A stretch of DNA of 64,000 nt, from the NCBI GenBank assembly GCA_036388675.1, contig DASVRI010000013.1, forward strand, positions 62,001 through 126,000, in the 5' to 3' direction. The translations under genes and the position numbers were made by a program. Shown piece by piece: positions 51,209 to 60,204 of this stretch (its first letter is position 1; the number at the start of each line of letters is the position of its first letter). The notes under the pieces are model-generated. The model did no database searches, was not told where the DNA came from, and saw nothing but the letters and a program-made list of their open reading frames with translations. The DNA is from DASVUS01 sp036388675. Its GTDB lineage: Bacteria; Armatimonadota; Abditibacteriia; Abditibacteriales; Abditibacteriaceae.

Positions 51209-53791
51209 TTATTGTGCCGCTTTGAACATATTGTCGCGGTTTTGCAGGTGCCTTCTCCCGGCAGCAACAAGCAAGGCGACTGCGGCCAAGCCACATAACG
51301 AAACAAAACTGCCGAAACGATATGTTTGCGTATCATAGACCACATCCACACGCGAGCGGCCCGCCGGCACTTCAACGGCACGGAAGAGAAAATTAGCCGA
51401 TTGGAGCGCGACCGGCCTTGCATTAACCCAGGCTCTCCAACCGGGATAAAGCGTTTCCGACTGCACCAGTAAAGATGGCTCAGTCGCCTGTACCTGCGTT
51501 GTCATGGTGTTGTCGGTGCGCGCCTCGTCGAGTACTCGATCCCCGGCACGGAGCGTTCCCACAGCAACTCTTGGAAAAGCATCCGGTGCCACGACAACAG
51601 GATAGGAGTTTGCGACCTGCGGCGCAGCCGCCAGTTGACTGAGCACAGGTAGTTGCCGATCTTGCGGCACGCGCTCGACGCGCCGCGACAAATAAACGCG
51701 CGGCCACGTCCCATTGTAGCGCCACAGTTTCCAATCGCCGCTTTGCGCCAGCGGATGCAGCACAGTGCGCCCTTCGAAGACTGTGGGCGGCAAGCTCTTA
51801 TAGGACAAAAGGCGGGTCACTCCGGCAACGCGCAACAGAGGATGAATGCGCAACGGCTGATACATCGCAGCCCAGATTTCACGGCCTTCCAACTCGCTGA
51901 TGAACTCGTAGTATCCATGGCCTCCCAGCGCATCGTAGCCATTGAAAGTATGAACACCATGCGCCAGGTTGCCGTTGAATGCGTCCCAATCGATGTGCGT
52001 TATCCAACGTTGAGAAGGTTCACTTTGCGCCGTCAGGCTCTGCGGCCACGACACACGAGTACTCATCGCACGCGGCGAGACAACGCGCGCCGACTTCCAG
52101 AACAAGAGCATCACGTCCAACACGATGACGGCCACAATCAATAGTTCGGCACGACGGCGGCTCTTTCCCGCATCACGCTTTCGCGCATCACGTTGCCAGC
52201 GCGCCAGAACCACAGCGCCCATGGCCGCAATCACAAGGGCCTTAAGCGATTCGACCAGCGCCGTGGCGCGCCAGTTGGAAGTTATCTCCAGCGCGACGGC
52301 ATCGCTGATCGGTGCATCCGCCAGGCGATGCGCCCGCTTCATCCACCACTCTGCATTGGCCGGCACAAGGCCAATCACCAGCACCAGCAACGCCAGTGCA
52401 ACGCAGATCACACCCAGAGTTCGCTGCACAGCACGGGCCTTGTCCATGCCACGCGCGCGGTGCAGCACAGCATCGAAAGCAAATCCGGCCAGCAACGCGG
52501 CGCAAAAAGCCCACACTTCAAGCCAGCGCACCGGCACACGTGTCAGGCGAAAAAAGACGACGTGTTCAAATAGCCAGTGATACACCGGAGTGTTGGCGCC
52601 CAAGGCGACAAGCAGTGAACAGGGCAGCAACGCCCACAGCCACACCACAGCGCGCGAAGATGGCACAGAGTTGTTACGAGTACTCGATGACTCGTCACTA
52701 TTCGCGGCGTCGGAATGCGCGCGACGCGCCAACAGTGGCGCGCCCAGAGCCAGCACGATAACGAGCAAGCCGCCATAAGCCGCTTCTTCCCAGGCCCCAA
52801 ATTTCATGCTCCACTGGCCGGGTTGGTTGCCGCCAAAAAAATCGGGCACGAACAAACGCAGAATGCTGCGCCACGTGCCGGAGCCGCCGCTGGCGGCCCC
52901 AAAATCCAGCCCCGAGCCATGCACCGAAAGTTTGCTGGTTTCGCGCAACGGCAGCACAAACACCGCCGACAAAGCGGTGATCAACACCAGCGCAAGCAAA
53001 GCGGCACTCATCCAACCATGTGGCAAATTGGAAGCGCCACGCGCAGCGCCTCTCGAAGTGCCACGCGAAGTGTTATGCTGTGGCCTTAACAGGTGTGAGA
53101 CAACATAAGCGATGATCAGGCCGACGCACATTCCGGCGCCCAGCAGCACCATCGGTGGATAACCGCTGGCCACTTGCAGGGCTACCACAATCGCCAGGGC
53201 AAAAGCGTAGCGCCGCTGCCCGCTGCGCAGATACAGCAGTAGCGCCCACAACTCCCACGGAATGTAAGCACGCGCCGCGTGCCACGTAAAATGTCCGGTA
53301 TTGATGTGTGCGGAAACCGCACCGCCTAAAGAGAGTGCTGCGCCTGCAACAAAGGCCGCCGTGCGACTTTGCCCCAGCGCCCGCGCCAGAGCGTAGCCAC
53401 CCAGCGCCAGCAAACAATTGTGAAAAATGGCATCCACCACAAAGGCAAGAGGAACCGGCAACAGCCAGTACACAAGGCTGGGCAGGTAAAGTACCGATGC
53501 CTGTCCGTTGCCCATGAACGGCAACCCGCCAAAGATGTGAGGGTTCCACAGTGGCAGATGACCGTTCCACAAAGCTTGCCGCGACCACTCGCGCCATGGC
53601 CCGAAGAGCGACAGCGCATCCTCCGCGAAAGGCATCGCACCGAACAGTAAACCGATTAGTGCCGGCAAATAAGCGACGACACAAAGCAACACCAGCAGCC
53701 AGCAGGTGCGGCGTTCGCGGCGCGATGGCGCAATGCGACTCACAGCATCCAGGCTCGCGATGTGAATTGTAGCATCAGGAGTTTTTGTCAT
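51209..53791 (-). CDS. YfhO-like multi-pass membrane protein
   Basis: 860 residues from ATG 53791, which overlaps the stop of the upstream gene as ATGA. About 13 helices; PFAEDALSLFGPWREWSRQALWNGHLPLWNPHIFGGLPFMGN near residues 50-90 and the late LYPGWRAWVNARPV and VPAGRSRVDVVYDT are YfhO hallmarks. YfhO of Bacillus and relatives help glycosylate teichoic acid or other surface polymers using lipid-linked sugars. Here it probably decorates the glycan made by the operon. Three GAGTACTC copies lie inside. Confidence 0.82.
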   Translation of the reverse strand: MTKTPDATIHIASLDAVSRIAPSRRERRTCWLLVLLCVVAYLPALIGLLFGAMPFAEDALSLFGPWREWSRQALWNGHLPLWNPHIFGGLPFMGNGQASVLYLPSLVYWLLPVPLAFVVDAIFHNCLLALGGYALARALGQSRTAAFVAGAALSLGGAVSAHINTGHFTWHAARAYIPWELWALLLYLRSGQRRYAFALAIVVALQVASGYPPMVLLGAGMCVGLIIAYVVSHLLRPQHNTSRGTSRGAARGASNLPHGWMSAALLALVLITALSAVFVLPLRETSKLSVHGSGLDFGAASGGSGTWRSILRLFVPDFFGGNQPGQWSMKFGAWEEAAYGGLLVIVLALGAPLLARRAHSDAANSDESSSTRNNSVPSSRAVVWLWALLPCSLLVALGANTPVYHWLFEHVVFFRLTRVPVRWLEVWAFCAALLAGFAFDAVLHRARGMDKARAVQRTLGVICVALALLVLVIGLVPANAEWWMKRAHRLADAPISDAVALEITSNWRATALVESLKALVIAAMGAVVLARWQRDARKRDAGKSRRRAELLIVAVIVLDVMLLFWKSARVVSPRAMSTRVSWPQSLTAQSEPSQRWITHIDWDAFNGNLAHGVHTFNGYDALGGHGYYEFISELEGREIWAAMYQPLRIHPLLRVAGVTRLLSYKSLPPTVFEGRTVLHPLAQSGDWKLWRYNGTWPRVYLSRRVERVPQDRQLPVLSQLAAAPQVANSYPVVVAPDAFPRVAVGTLRAGDRVLDEARTDNTMTTQVQATEPSLLVQSETLYPGWRAWVNARPVALQSANFLFRAVEVPAGRSRVDVVYDTQTYRFGSFVSLCGLAAVALLVAAGRRHLQNRDNMFKAAQ

Positions 53792-55464
53792 CGAACGGAA
53801 GGATTGACGGCACGGCGCACCCACACCACACCATCTTTGGCGTCGTAGACGCGCGCCCATTGAGGATTGCGATTCAGGTATTTGGCCAGTTTGTTCTTGC
53901 GCTTTTCGCTGCCGAGAACCACATAACCCAGATCAAGTTTTTCAAAGTGGGCGCGGCCTGTGGCGTCGCTGTCCATAATCGACAAGTAATCTTTCAACAA
54001 AGTGTCCGGGTAAGCGTTTAGCAAATCGATGTAAAGCGGTCGCCGGCCCCGCGCGAGTACTCGGCCCCGGTTAGGGCCGCTTTGCAGCGGGCCGTTCAAG
54101 CGCCACTGAAGGTAACTCGAGTTCTCGTAATCGTTGAACAGGCGGCCACGCAACTTCTTTGCTTCGACGAAACGCGCCGCGCCCTCCGGCAGGTTTTTCG
54201 TTGTGGCGCGCAGTGGCCAGATATTAGACGGCGTGGCCAGGGCGATCCACAACACGAGGCACAACACCACGCTGCTGCGTGCGATAATTCGGAAAGGTTG
54301 CGGCAACGCGATGCGTGGCTGCCTGGTTATTTTGCGCCACCAGTCCCACATCCGCTCGGTGTTGATATAACGCGCGTTGATCGCCAGAACGGCCAGCGAG
54401 ACAAGAGCAAAGAGCCACAAATGACGCCGGTAGCGCAGAAACATCAAGGTCATCACCAGCAGCCAGGCGGCTTGGCTCCAGCGACGCTGCGGGTTCAAGC
54501 GCCACACGGCCAGCGCCGCCAGCACCAGAACCAATTCGCCAAAAGCGTAGCTCCACAGCACGCGCGCCTGCAAAGGCGGTTTCCACTCGTCAATGTTCTT
54601 GAAAGTTTCCGAACCGGCGGGGCGCAGAATTTCGTTCCACAGGCCGATGCCGTTCGGGTTAATAAATGTCGCCAGCACACACAAGGCCGCAATGCACAGC
54701 AACGAACGCGAGCGCGCATCAAAGCGATCCTGTACCACGTCGCAAAACGCCGTCAGCAGCACAACGAGTACTCCCATGGCTACGGCGCCGTGCAGGTTGG
54801 CCCACAACGCAAACATGAAGAGCAATACAAAGGTTGCGCCATCAAGAAACTGCGGTGAACGCGGTGCGTCCTGCCAGGCCTCGATGCGCTTTTGCGACCA
54901 CGCCGCCAGATACGCAATGGTAATCACCAGAAAAAATGCAGTGAACAGTTCGGGGCGCGGACGAAAACGCAACGAGCCCGCGTAGATGCCCACTGCAAAA
55001 AGCAGCGGCGTAAAAACGTTGATCGGCGCGTGACGCAACCACAAACGCCACAGCAACAAAAAGGTGAGCGTCACCATGGCCACGGTGAACAACACCGCGA
55101 AAAAAGGCCCACCGCTTTGCAACAGAAAGTAAAACAGGAGCTGCGACAGCCACTGTTGCGCGATCCACGGCACGGGCGGCGTGCCCCACAGGAAAAGCGT
55201 CTGGCGCGGCACTTCCATGTGGCCCCACATCCAGCGCCCCACAGCGGCGTGCGCCCAGATGTCATCGCCGCCGCCCAGAGGCCGCCACGCGTAAGCGATG
55301 CAAACCAAAATCATCAGCGGCAAATACAGCGCAGGCAACCACGCTGCAATGCGCGACTTGAGGTTGCGCTCTGTGCCCGGTGCCGAGTACTCAGTGGGCG
55401 GCGACTCGACCGAAGCGTGTTCACTGCGCCAGTTTCGAATGTAATCTGCTTTGGATTCACTCAT
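53788..55464 (-). CDS. Multi-pass membrane protein, tandem copy B (GT-C-like)
   Basis: 558 residues from ATG 55464. About ten helices, then a soluble C-terminal domain. The first loop GGGDDIWAHAAVGRWMWGHMEVPRQ carries an acidic pair and His, like GT-C enzymes. Family name uncertain. The C-terminal part (RLFNDYENSSYLQWRLNGP) is identical to that of the next gene upstream, so the pair is a tandem duplication. Start and upstream stop overlap in ATGAGTGA. Confidence 0.72.
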   Translation of the reverse strand: MSESKADYIRNWRSEHASVESPPTEYSAPGTERNLKSRIAAWLPALYLPLMILVCIAYAWRPLGGGDDIWAHAAVGRWMWGHMEVPRQTLFLWGTPPVPWIAQQWLSQLLFYFLLQSGGPFFAVLFTVAMVTLTFLLLWRLWLRHAPINVFTPLLFAVGIYAGSLRFRPRPELFTAFFLVITIAYLAAWSQKRIEAWQDAPRSPQFLDGATFVLLFMFALWANLHGAVAMGVLVVLLTAFCDVVQDRFDARSRSLLCIAALCVLATFINPNGIGLWNEILRPAGSETFKNIDEWKPPLQARVLWSYAFGELVLVLAALAVWRLNPQRRWSQAAWLLVMTLMFLRYRRHLWLFALVSLAVLAINARYINTERMWDWWRKITRQPRIALPQPFRIIARSSVVLCLVLWIALATPSNIWPLRATTKNLPEGAARFVEAKKLRGRLFNDYENSSYLQWRLNGPLQSGPNRGRVLARGRRPLYIDLLNAYPDTLLKDYLSIMDSDATGRAHFEKLDLGYVVLGSEKRKNKLAKYLNRNPQWARVYDAKDGVVWVRRAVNPSVR

Positions 55465-57199
55465 GAAACGTGCCGATTCCGGTTCGCACTTTTTGGTTCG
55501 CACTCTGATTCGCATTCTGACGTTGCAGCGAGCTGTTTGCCGGTGCAGTGCGCCGCACCCAGATGTCGGCATCGGAGCCTTTGTAGATGTGCGCCCAAAC
55601 GGTTTTGCCCTGGCTTGTAAGATACTGCGCCAGCGGCGACTTACGCCTGTGCGCGCCCAGCACCACATAACTGACACGCCGCCGCTGTAACACTTGTGCG
55701 GCGCGCCCCGGTTTAAAAACAGCATCCAGGTATTCCACCATTAAACCGTTCTCGCCATCCGGATAAGCGTTCAGCAAATCGATATAAAGAGGGCGTTGGC
55801 CGTGGGTGAGTACTCGTCCCCGATTGGGGCCGCTTTGCAGCGGGCCGTTCAAGCGCCACTGGAGGTAACTCGAATTTTCATAATCGTTGAACAGGCGGCC
55901 ACGCAAGTTGCGCGTTTCTATTGCCCGCACCGCACCTTCGGGCACATCGCGGCCTACAGCGCGCAGCGGCCAAAGGTCGCGCCACTTGGTCAGTGCGGCG
56001 GTCGCAATCCACAACGCGAGACAGAACACAACGCCCGACTGTGCAATGGCGCGCGGCCCGGCGGGAATGTTTAGCATTTGCGGCTGCTTGGTCGCTCTAC
56101 GCCACCAAGCCCATATCCGTTCCGTGTCAAGGTAGCGCGCGTTGGCAGCCAGCACAACCAGTGCAACAAGCGCCAGGAGCCATAAGTGACGCCGCTGCCG
56201 CAGGAACAGTATGCTCATCACCAGCAGCCAGGCCACCTGGCTCCAGCGACGCTGCGGGTTGAGACGCCACGCACCAAAGGCCGCCGCTACCAGGATGAAT
56301 TCTGCGATGACATAACTCCACATCGCCGGCACCAGCGCGTCGGAATGTAGCGGCGATTGCCACTCTTCGATGAACTGCGCCATGTTGCCGGGGCGCAGTT
56401 GATCGGCGGCACTCCAATAATCCAGGCCATACGGGTTGATGCACGTTGCAATGGCGCACAACACCGTCACCACAACCAGCAGACGAACGCGCGCCTCGAA
56501 ACCATCTTGCAATGCGTCACAGACGACTGTAACTGTCAAGAGCGCCAGTCCCACAAGCACCAGTGCATGCAGGTTCACCCACAACAGGAAGAGCGGCACG
56601 AGGGCAAAAGCCAGCGAGTCGGGAATGTCGTCCGCACGCGAGTGAGAACGCCACTGTCCCAGGCGCTCCTGCGACCAGGCAAGCAGATAGGCCAGCAAAA
56701 GAACGACAAAAAGCGCGCTGAAAATTTCCTGGCGCGGCTGAAAGCGGGGCGCCGAGCACCAAATGGCCAGGGCAAAAAGAACCGGCGCAAAAATGTTGAG
56801 CCTGCCGTGTCGCATCCACAGGCGCCACAGCAACAGAAACGTCGCGGTGATAAGCAGCGCCGTAAAGATGACAATCACATAAGCTCCCCAACCACGGCGC
56901 AGGCTTTCACCGGCTTGCATCAAGATGTAAAAGAACAATTCAGAAAGCCACGAGTGTGCCACCCACTCGGAAGAAGCGCTCCACAAAAACAGAGTTTGGC
57001 GCGGCACCTGCATATGATTGGCTATCCAGCGCCCAACTGCCGCATGTGCCCAGAAGTCGAAGCCGCCACCGATAGGGCGCCACGCGTAAACCAGGCACAG
57101 CAACGTCGTTAAAGGTAAATAGAGTCGCGGGAGGAATTGAAGTCGGCGCAAGAAGAATCCGCCTGCCGTGTAGAAAGGACGCATAAAAGATAACGGCAT
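55457..57199 (-). CDS. Multi-pass membrane protein, tandem copy A (GT-C-like)
   Basis: 580 residues; ATG 57184 is an alternative start. Same design as copy B: GGGFDFWAHAAVGRWIANHMQVPRQTLFLW after helix 1, then about ten helices and a soluble domain with NDYENSSYLQWRLNGPLQ. Note FDFW here versus DDIW in copy B, so one of the two acidic residues is lost in copy A. It is the first gene of the ten-gene minus-strand operon. Polyprenyl-sugar transfer is inferred. The Gln/Asn-rich C-terminal tail (NANQSANQK) is unlike copy B. Confidence 0.72.
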   Translation of the reverse strand: MPLSFMRPFYTAGGFFLRRLQFLPRLYLPLTTLLCLVYAWRPIGGGFDFWAHAAVGRWIANHMQVPRQTLFLWSASSEWVAHSWLSELFFYILMQAGESLRRGWGAYVIVIFTALLITATFLLLWRLWMRHGRLNIFAPVLFALAIWCSAPRFQPRQEIFSALFVVLLLAYLLAWSQERLGQWRSHSRADDIPDSLAFALVPLFLLWVNLHALVLVGLALLTVTVVCDALQDGFEARVRLLVVVTVLCAIATCINPYGLDYWSAADQLRPGNMAQFIEEWQSPLHSDALVPAMWSYVIAEFILVAAAFGAWRLNPQRRWSQVAWLLVMSILFLRQRRHLWLLALVALVVLAANARYLDTERIWAWWRRATKQPQMLNIPAGPRAIAQSGVVFCLALWIATAALTKWRDLWPLRAVGRDVPEGAVRAIETRNLRGRLFNDYENSSYLQWRLNGPLQSGPNRGRVLTHGQRPLYIDLLNAYPDGENGLMVEYLDAVFKPGRAAQVLQRRRVSYVVLGAHRRKSPLAQYLTSQGKTVWAHIYKGSDADIWVRRTAPANSSLQRQNANQSANQKVRTGIGTFHE

Positions 57200-57336
57200 C
57201 GGTGATTTTACGCGTGAGCAGCATACAAATCAAGCGAAACCCTATCCTTGCTATTGCAGTCGCACCCGACAAGTGCGCAAAGTGAATCTCATGGTGCAAC
57301 CAACAACTCCTATCAGAAAGCGCTTTTCTGCTTATC

Positions 57337-60168
57337 ATGCAACGCACCCATTATCCATCTATCATGCCGCAAGACAGCGGCCTTAACTCCACACACAACA
57401 ATTCCAGGTACAGCGCTGGTACCGAGTACTCAGTTGCACCCACCACAGCATGGCGCACTACAGCATGGCGCGACACATTGCGCCTGCGCCCCTTGCTGCC
57501 GTTAGCGGCGATAGTGGTCGCAGGATGCGCTCTGGGCCTGGGACAGGCGATTATCGGCACCGCATTGCTGCGCGCCGCATTGCTGCGCTCGGTTGCACTT
57601 CCTTTGCCCGTCTTGCAACTTGTCGCGGTGTTTTGGCTCGGCCTTATTTTATGGCTGTGCAAGCGACGGCCCGCATCGCGTGCAAGCCTGCTCACCTCAG
57701 TCTGCGCTTTGTGTGCGACCTGCGCTCTGCTCGCCGCGCAACGCAGCACGCCGCCGGCAGATGACATCTCGCAGTGGGTGCGTTCAAATCCGGCGACATC
57801 GACAGCGTCGCGCATGACGGCGCAAAAGCGCTTGGCAGTCACGATTTCGGGCTGGGTGGCCGATCATCCGCAGCGCAGCGACTTTGGAATCGAGTTCCCG
57901 CTGCAATGCGACGAGGTAACGAGTACTCAGAATAAGATCGACACCATACGCACACAGGGCCGCGCGTGGATGCAACTGCCCGTGGAAGCAGAGTCCGCTA
58001 CTGCCTTTCAGGTTGGCGATGCCGTCATAGCCCAAGCGGAGTTAGCCGATTTGCCGCACGCAGGCAACATCGGTGAACGCTCGCGCCAGGCACGCTACAT
58101 TCTGGAAAGCTGCTGGAGCATGGCGCGCGTGCGCAAAGTCGAAGATGTGCGCGTGGTACAACGCGGTACTCGGTATGCGCTGCAACGCCATATCGCCGCC
58201 TTGCGACAGCGCCTGATGACGCACTACGAAACGGCGCTGGCCGCACCCGGAGATCCAGCACGCGGCATGACGGAACCGGGCACCGCATCGGGCGTTGCAA
58301 CCTCGCAAACGGCGCGGCCTTACGCGCACGCGACGGCGCAGTTGCTGGTGGCCATGGTCTTTGGCGAAGGCGGCTTGCAGCAATCGTTGCCGCGCCTCAC
58401 GCGCGACCAGTTCCGCGCTGCCGGGTTATCGCACCTGTTGGTCGCGTCCGGCACGCAAGTCGCGTTTCTCGGGGCGCTGCTCATTGGCACTGCACGCTGG
58501 CTGCGCTTGCGTCACGGCTGGTTGCTGTTGCTGGTTGTGCCCACGTTGATGCTATATGCGATGCTGGCCGGTGGCGCGTCCAGCATCTGGCGCGCTACGG
58601 TAGCCGGTGTTTGCGTTGCGTGGGCCTTGCTCCTGGGGCGCGATACTGATGGAGTCTCGTTGTGGTCGCTGTCTCTCATCATCCTGCTGCTCATCGAACC
58701 GATGCAATTGCACGATCTCGGTTTTCAACTCACGTTCGCCGCTACGTGGGGATTGTTGGTGCTCGCTCCAGCCCTGCGCCCTCGTCTGGAGCGCATAGCC
58801 GGCGCGGGATGGCTGGCGCAGTTGGCTGCGCTTTCCCTCGGAGCACAACTCGCCGCCACGCCGCTCTTGCTGTATCACTTCGGGCGCATGAGCCTGGTCG
58901 GGTTGGGCGCCAACTTCATTGCGGTTCCGCTGGCGGCTGTGCTCGTTACCGGCGGCCTCGTTGGCCTGGTCGTTCCCTGGGCTAACGCGCTCAATTACCT
59001 TCTGGTGCGCTTCATGGATGGTGTCGCGACGGTTGCCGCAAGGGCTCCCGGCGCGCAGACAGAGGCACCGCCGTTGCCACTCTTGTGGACAATTGGCTGC
59101 TACGCCCTACTCGTCCTGGCATTGCTTCCGGGCCAATGGAACCAGCGCTGGAACGAACTCGATGCGAGTACTCGCCTGACGATACTCCGGCACCAGTTCA
59201 TCAGTTGGTGGCAGCGCAAGCGGCAGACGATGGGTTTCCGTCCACAAAGCGCATTGGTCTGCCTGGCTCTGGTATGCACCGCATACTCTGTGTGGCGCAC
59301 CGTTGCAAGCCGCAACGCGCCGCTGCGCGTCACCGTGCTGGATGTGGGACAAGGTGAGTCTATTGTGGTGCAAAGCCCGTCGGGCCGCACGGTTCTTATC
59401 GACGGCGGCACGCGCGGCGACGAAGGACGCGGCGAAGTGGGTCGCTCCGTCATCGTGCCCTATTTGCAATCGATGGGAATACAACAGATTGACGCCATGG
59501 TGTTGACCCATGCCGATTCCGATCACTGCAACGGCTTGCCTGCGGTGCTGCGCGAAGTGCCGGTTCGTCTGGCTATCGACGGTGCTGCGGCGCACGACGA
59601 AATGTTGGGCGCACCCAGTACTCGGGCGATCGATCAAAGAGATTCTGGAGCCGCCGACATGGGCAGCGTCGCCGATTACGCCGCCGTAAAGCGATTGTGG
59701 TGCGAACGCGGTGTTCCGGTTCATGCAGCTCGCGCCGGACAAAAGCTGCAACTGGGCGATGGCATTGTGCTCACTGTGGTGGCGCCTTTATCTCCGCCGT
59801 TGCGCGGTGAAAACAATAACGGCGCGGTGTTGCGTCTCGATCATGGTGCGGTCAGCATGTTGCTCACGGGCGATATTGAGCGCGAAGCCGAAGAGCGTCT
59901 GCTGCGGCGCGGTGCGCCCCTGCAATGCACGGTTTTGAAAGTGGCGCATCACGGTTCGAAAACCAGCACGTCACCGCAGTTTCTACGCGCGGCGGCACCA
60001 AAAGTCGCGGTATTATCCTGTGGGCGTTATAATTCCTTTGGACACCCTAATCCTGTGACGCTGCAACGTCTGGCCGAACAACGTGTCGCAACCTTTCGCA
60101 CCGATATTGATGGCGCGGTTGAGATTCTCTCCGACGGACGCACCTGTTGGGTTCAAACATTCCGTTAA
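57337..60168 (+). CDS. comEC: ComEC/Rec2-type DNA uptake channel protein
   Basis: 943 residues from ATG 57337; ATG 57364 also possible. After a low-complexity N-terminus come helices and an OB-like DUF4131 part (to about 270), the competence domain with GLSHLLVASGTQVAFLGALL near 370 and GFQLTFAATWGLLVL near 470, and a C-terminal metallo-beta-lactamase domain with VTVLDVGQGESIVVQSP near 670 and THADSDHCNGLPAVL near 720, keeping the HxDxDH nuclease-like metal motif. It imports single-stranded DNA during transformation. No comEA or pilin is nearby. Four near or exact palindromes lie inside (57424, 57921, 59166, 59616). Confidence 0.93.
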   Translation: MQRTHYPSIMPQDSGLNSTHNNSRYSAGTEYSVAPTTAWRTTAWRDTLRLRPLLPLAAIVVAGCALGLGQAIIGTALLRAALLRSVALPLPVLQLVAVFWLGLILWLCKRRPASRASLLTSVCALCATCALLAAQRSTPPADDISQWVRSNPATSTASRMTAQKRLAVTISGWVADHPQRSDFGIEFPLQCDEVTSTQNKIDTIRTQGRAWMQLPVEAESATAFQVGDAVIAQAELADLPHAGNIGERSRQARYILESCWSMARVRKVEDVRVVQRGTRYALQRHIAALRQRLMTHYETALAAPGDPARGMTEPGTASGVATSQTARPYAHATAQLLVAMVFGEGGLQQSLPRLTRDQFRAAGLSHLLVASGTQVAFLGALLIGTARWLRLRHGWLLLLVVPTLMLYAMLAGGASSIWRATVAGVCVAWALLLGRDTDGVSLWSLSLIILLLIEPMQLHDLGFQLTFAATWGLLVLAPALRPRLERIAGAGWLAQLAALSLGAQLAATPLLLYHFGRMSLVGLGANFIAVPLAAVLVTGGLVGLVVPWANALNYLLVRFMDGVATVAARAPGAQTEAPPLPLLWTIGCYALLVLALLPGQWNQRWNELDASTRLTILRHQFISWWQRKRQTMGFRPQSALVCLALVCTAYSVWRTVASRNAPLRVTVLDVGQGESIVVQSPSGRTVLIDGGTRGDEGRGEVGRSVIVPYLQSMGIQQIDAMVLTHADSDHCNGLPAVLREVPVRLAIDGAAAHDEMLGAPSTRAIDQRDSGAADMGSVADYAAVKRLWCERGVPVHAARAGQKLQLGDGIVLTVVAPLSPPLRGENNNGAVLRLDHGAVSMLLTGDIEREAEERLLRRGAPLQCTVLKVAHHGSKTSTSPQFLRAAAPKVAVLSCGRYNSFGHPNPVTLQRLAEQRVATFRTDIDGAVEILSDGRTCWVQTFR

Positions 60169-60204
60169 GAAGCGCTGTCTCATGCGCGAAACTCGTTCCT
60201 GAAC

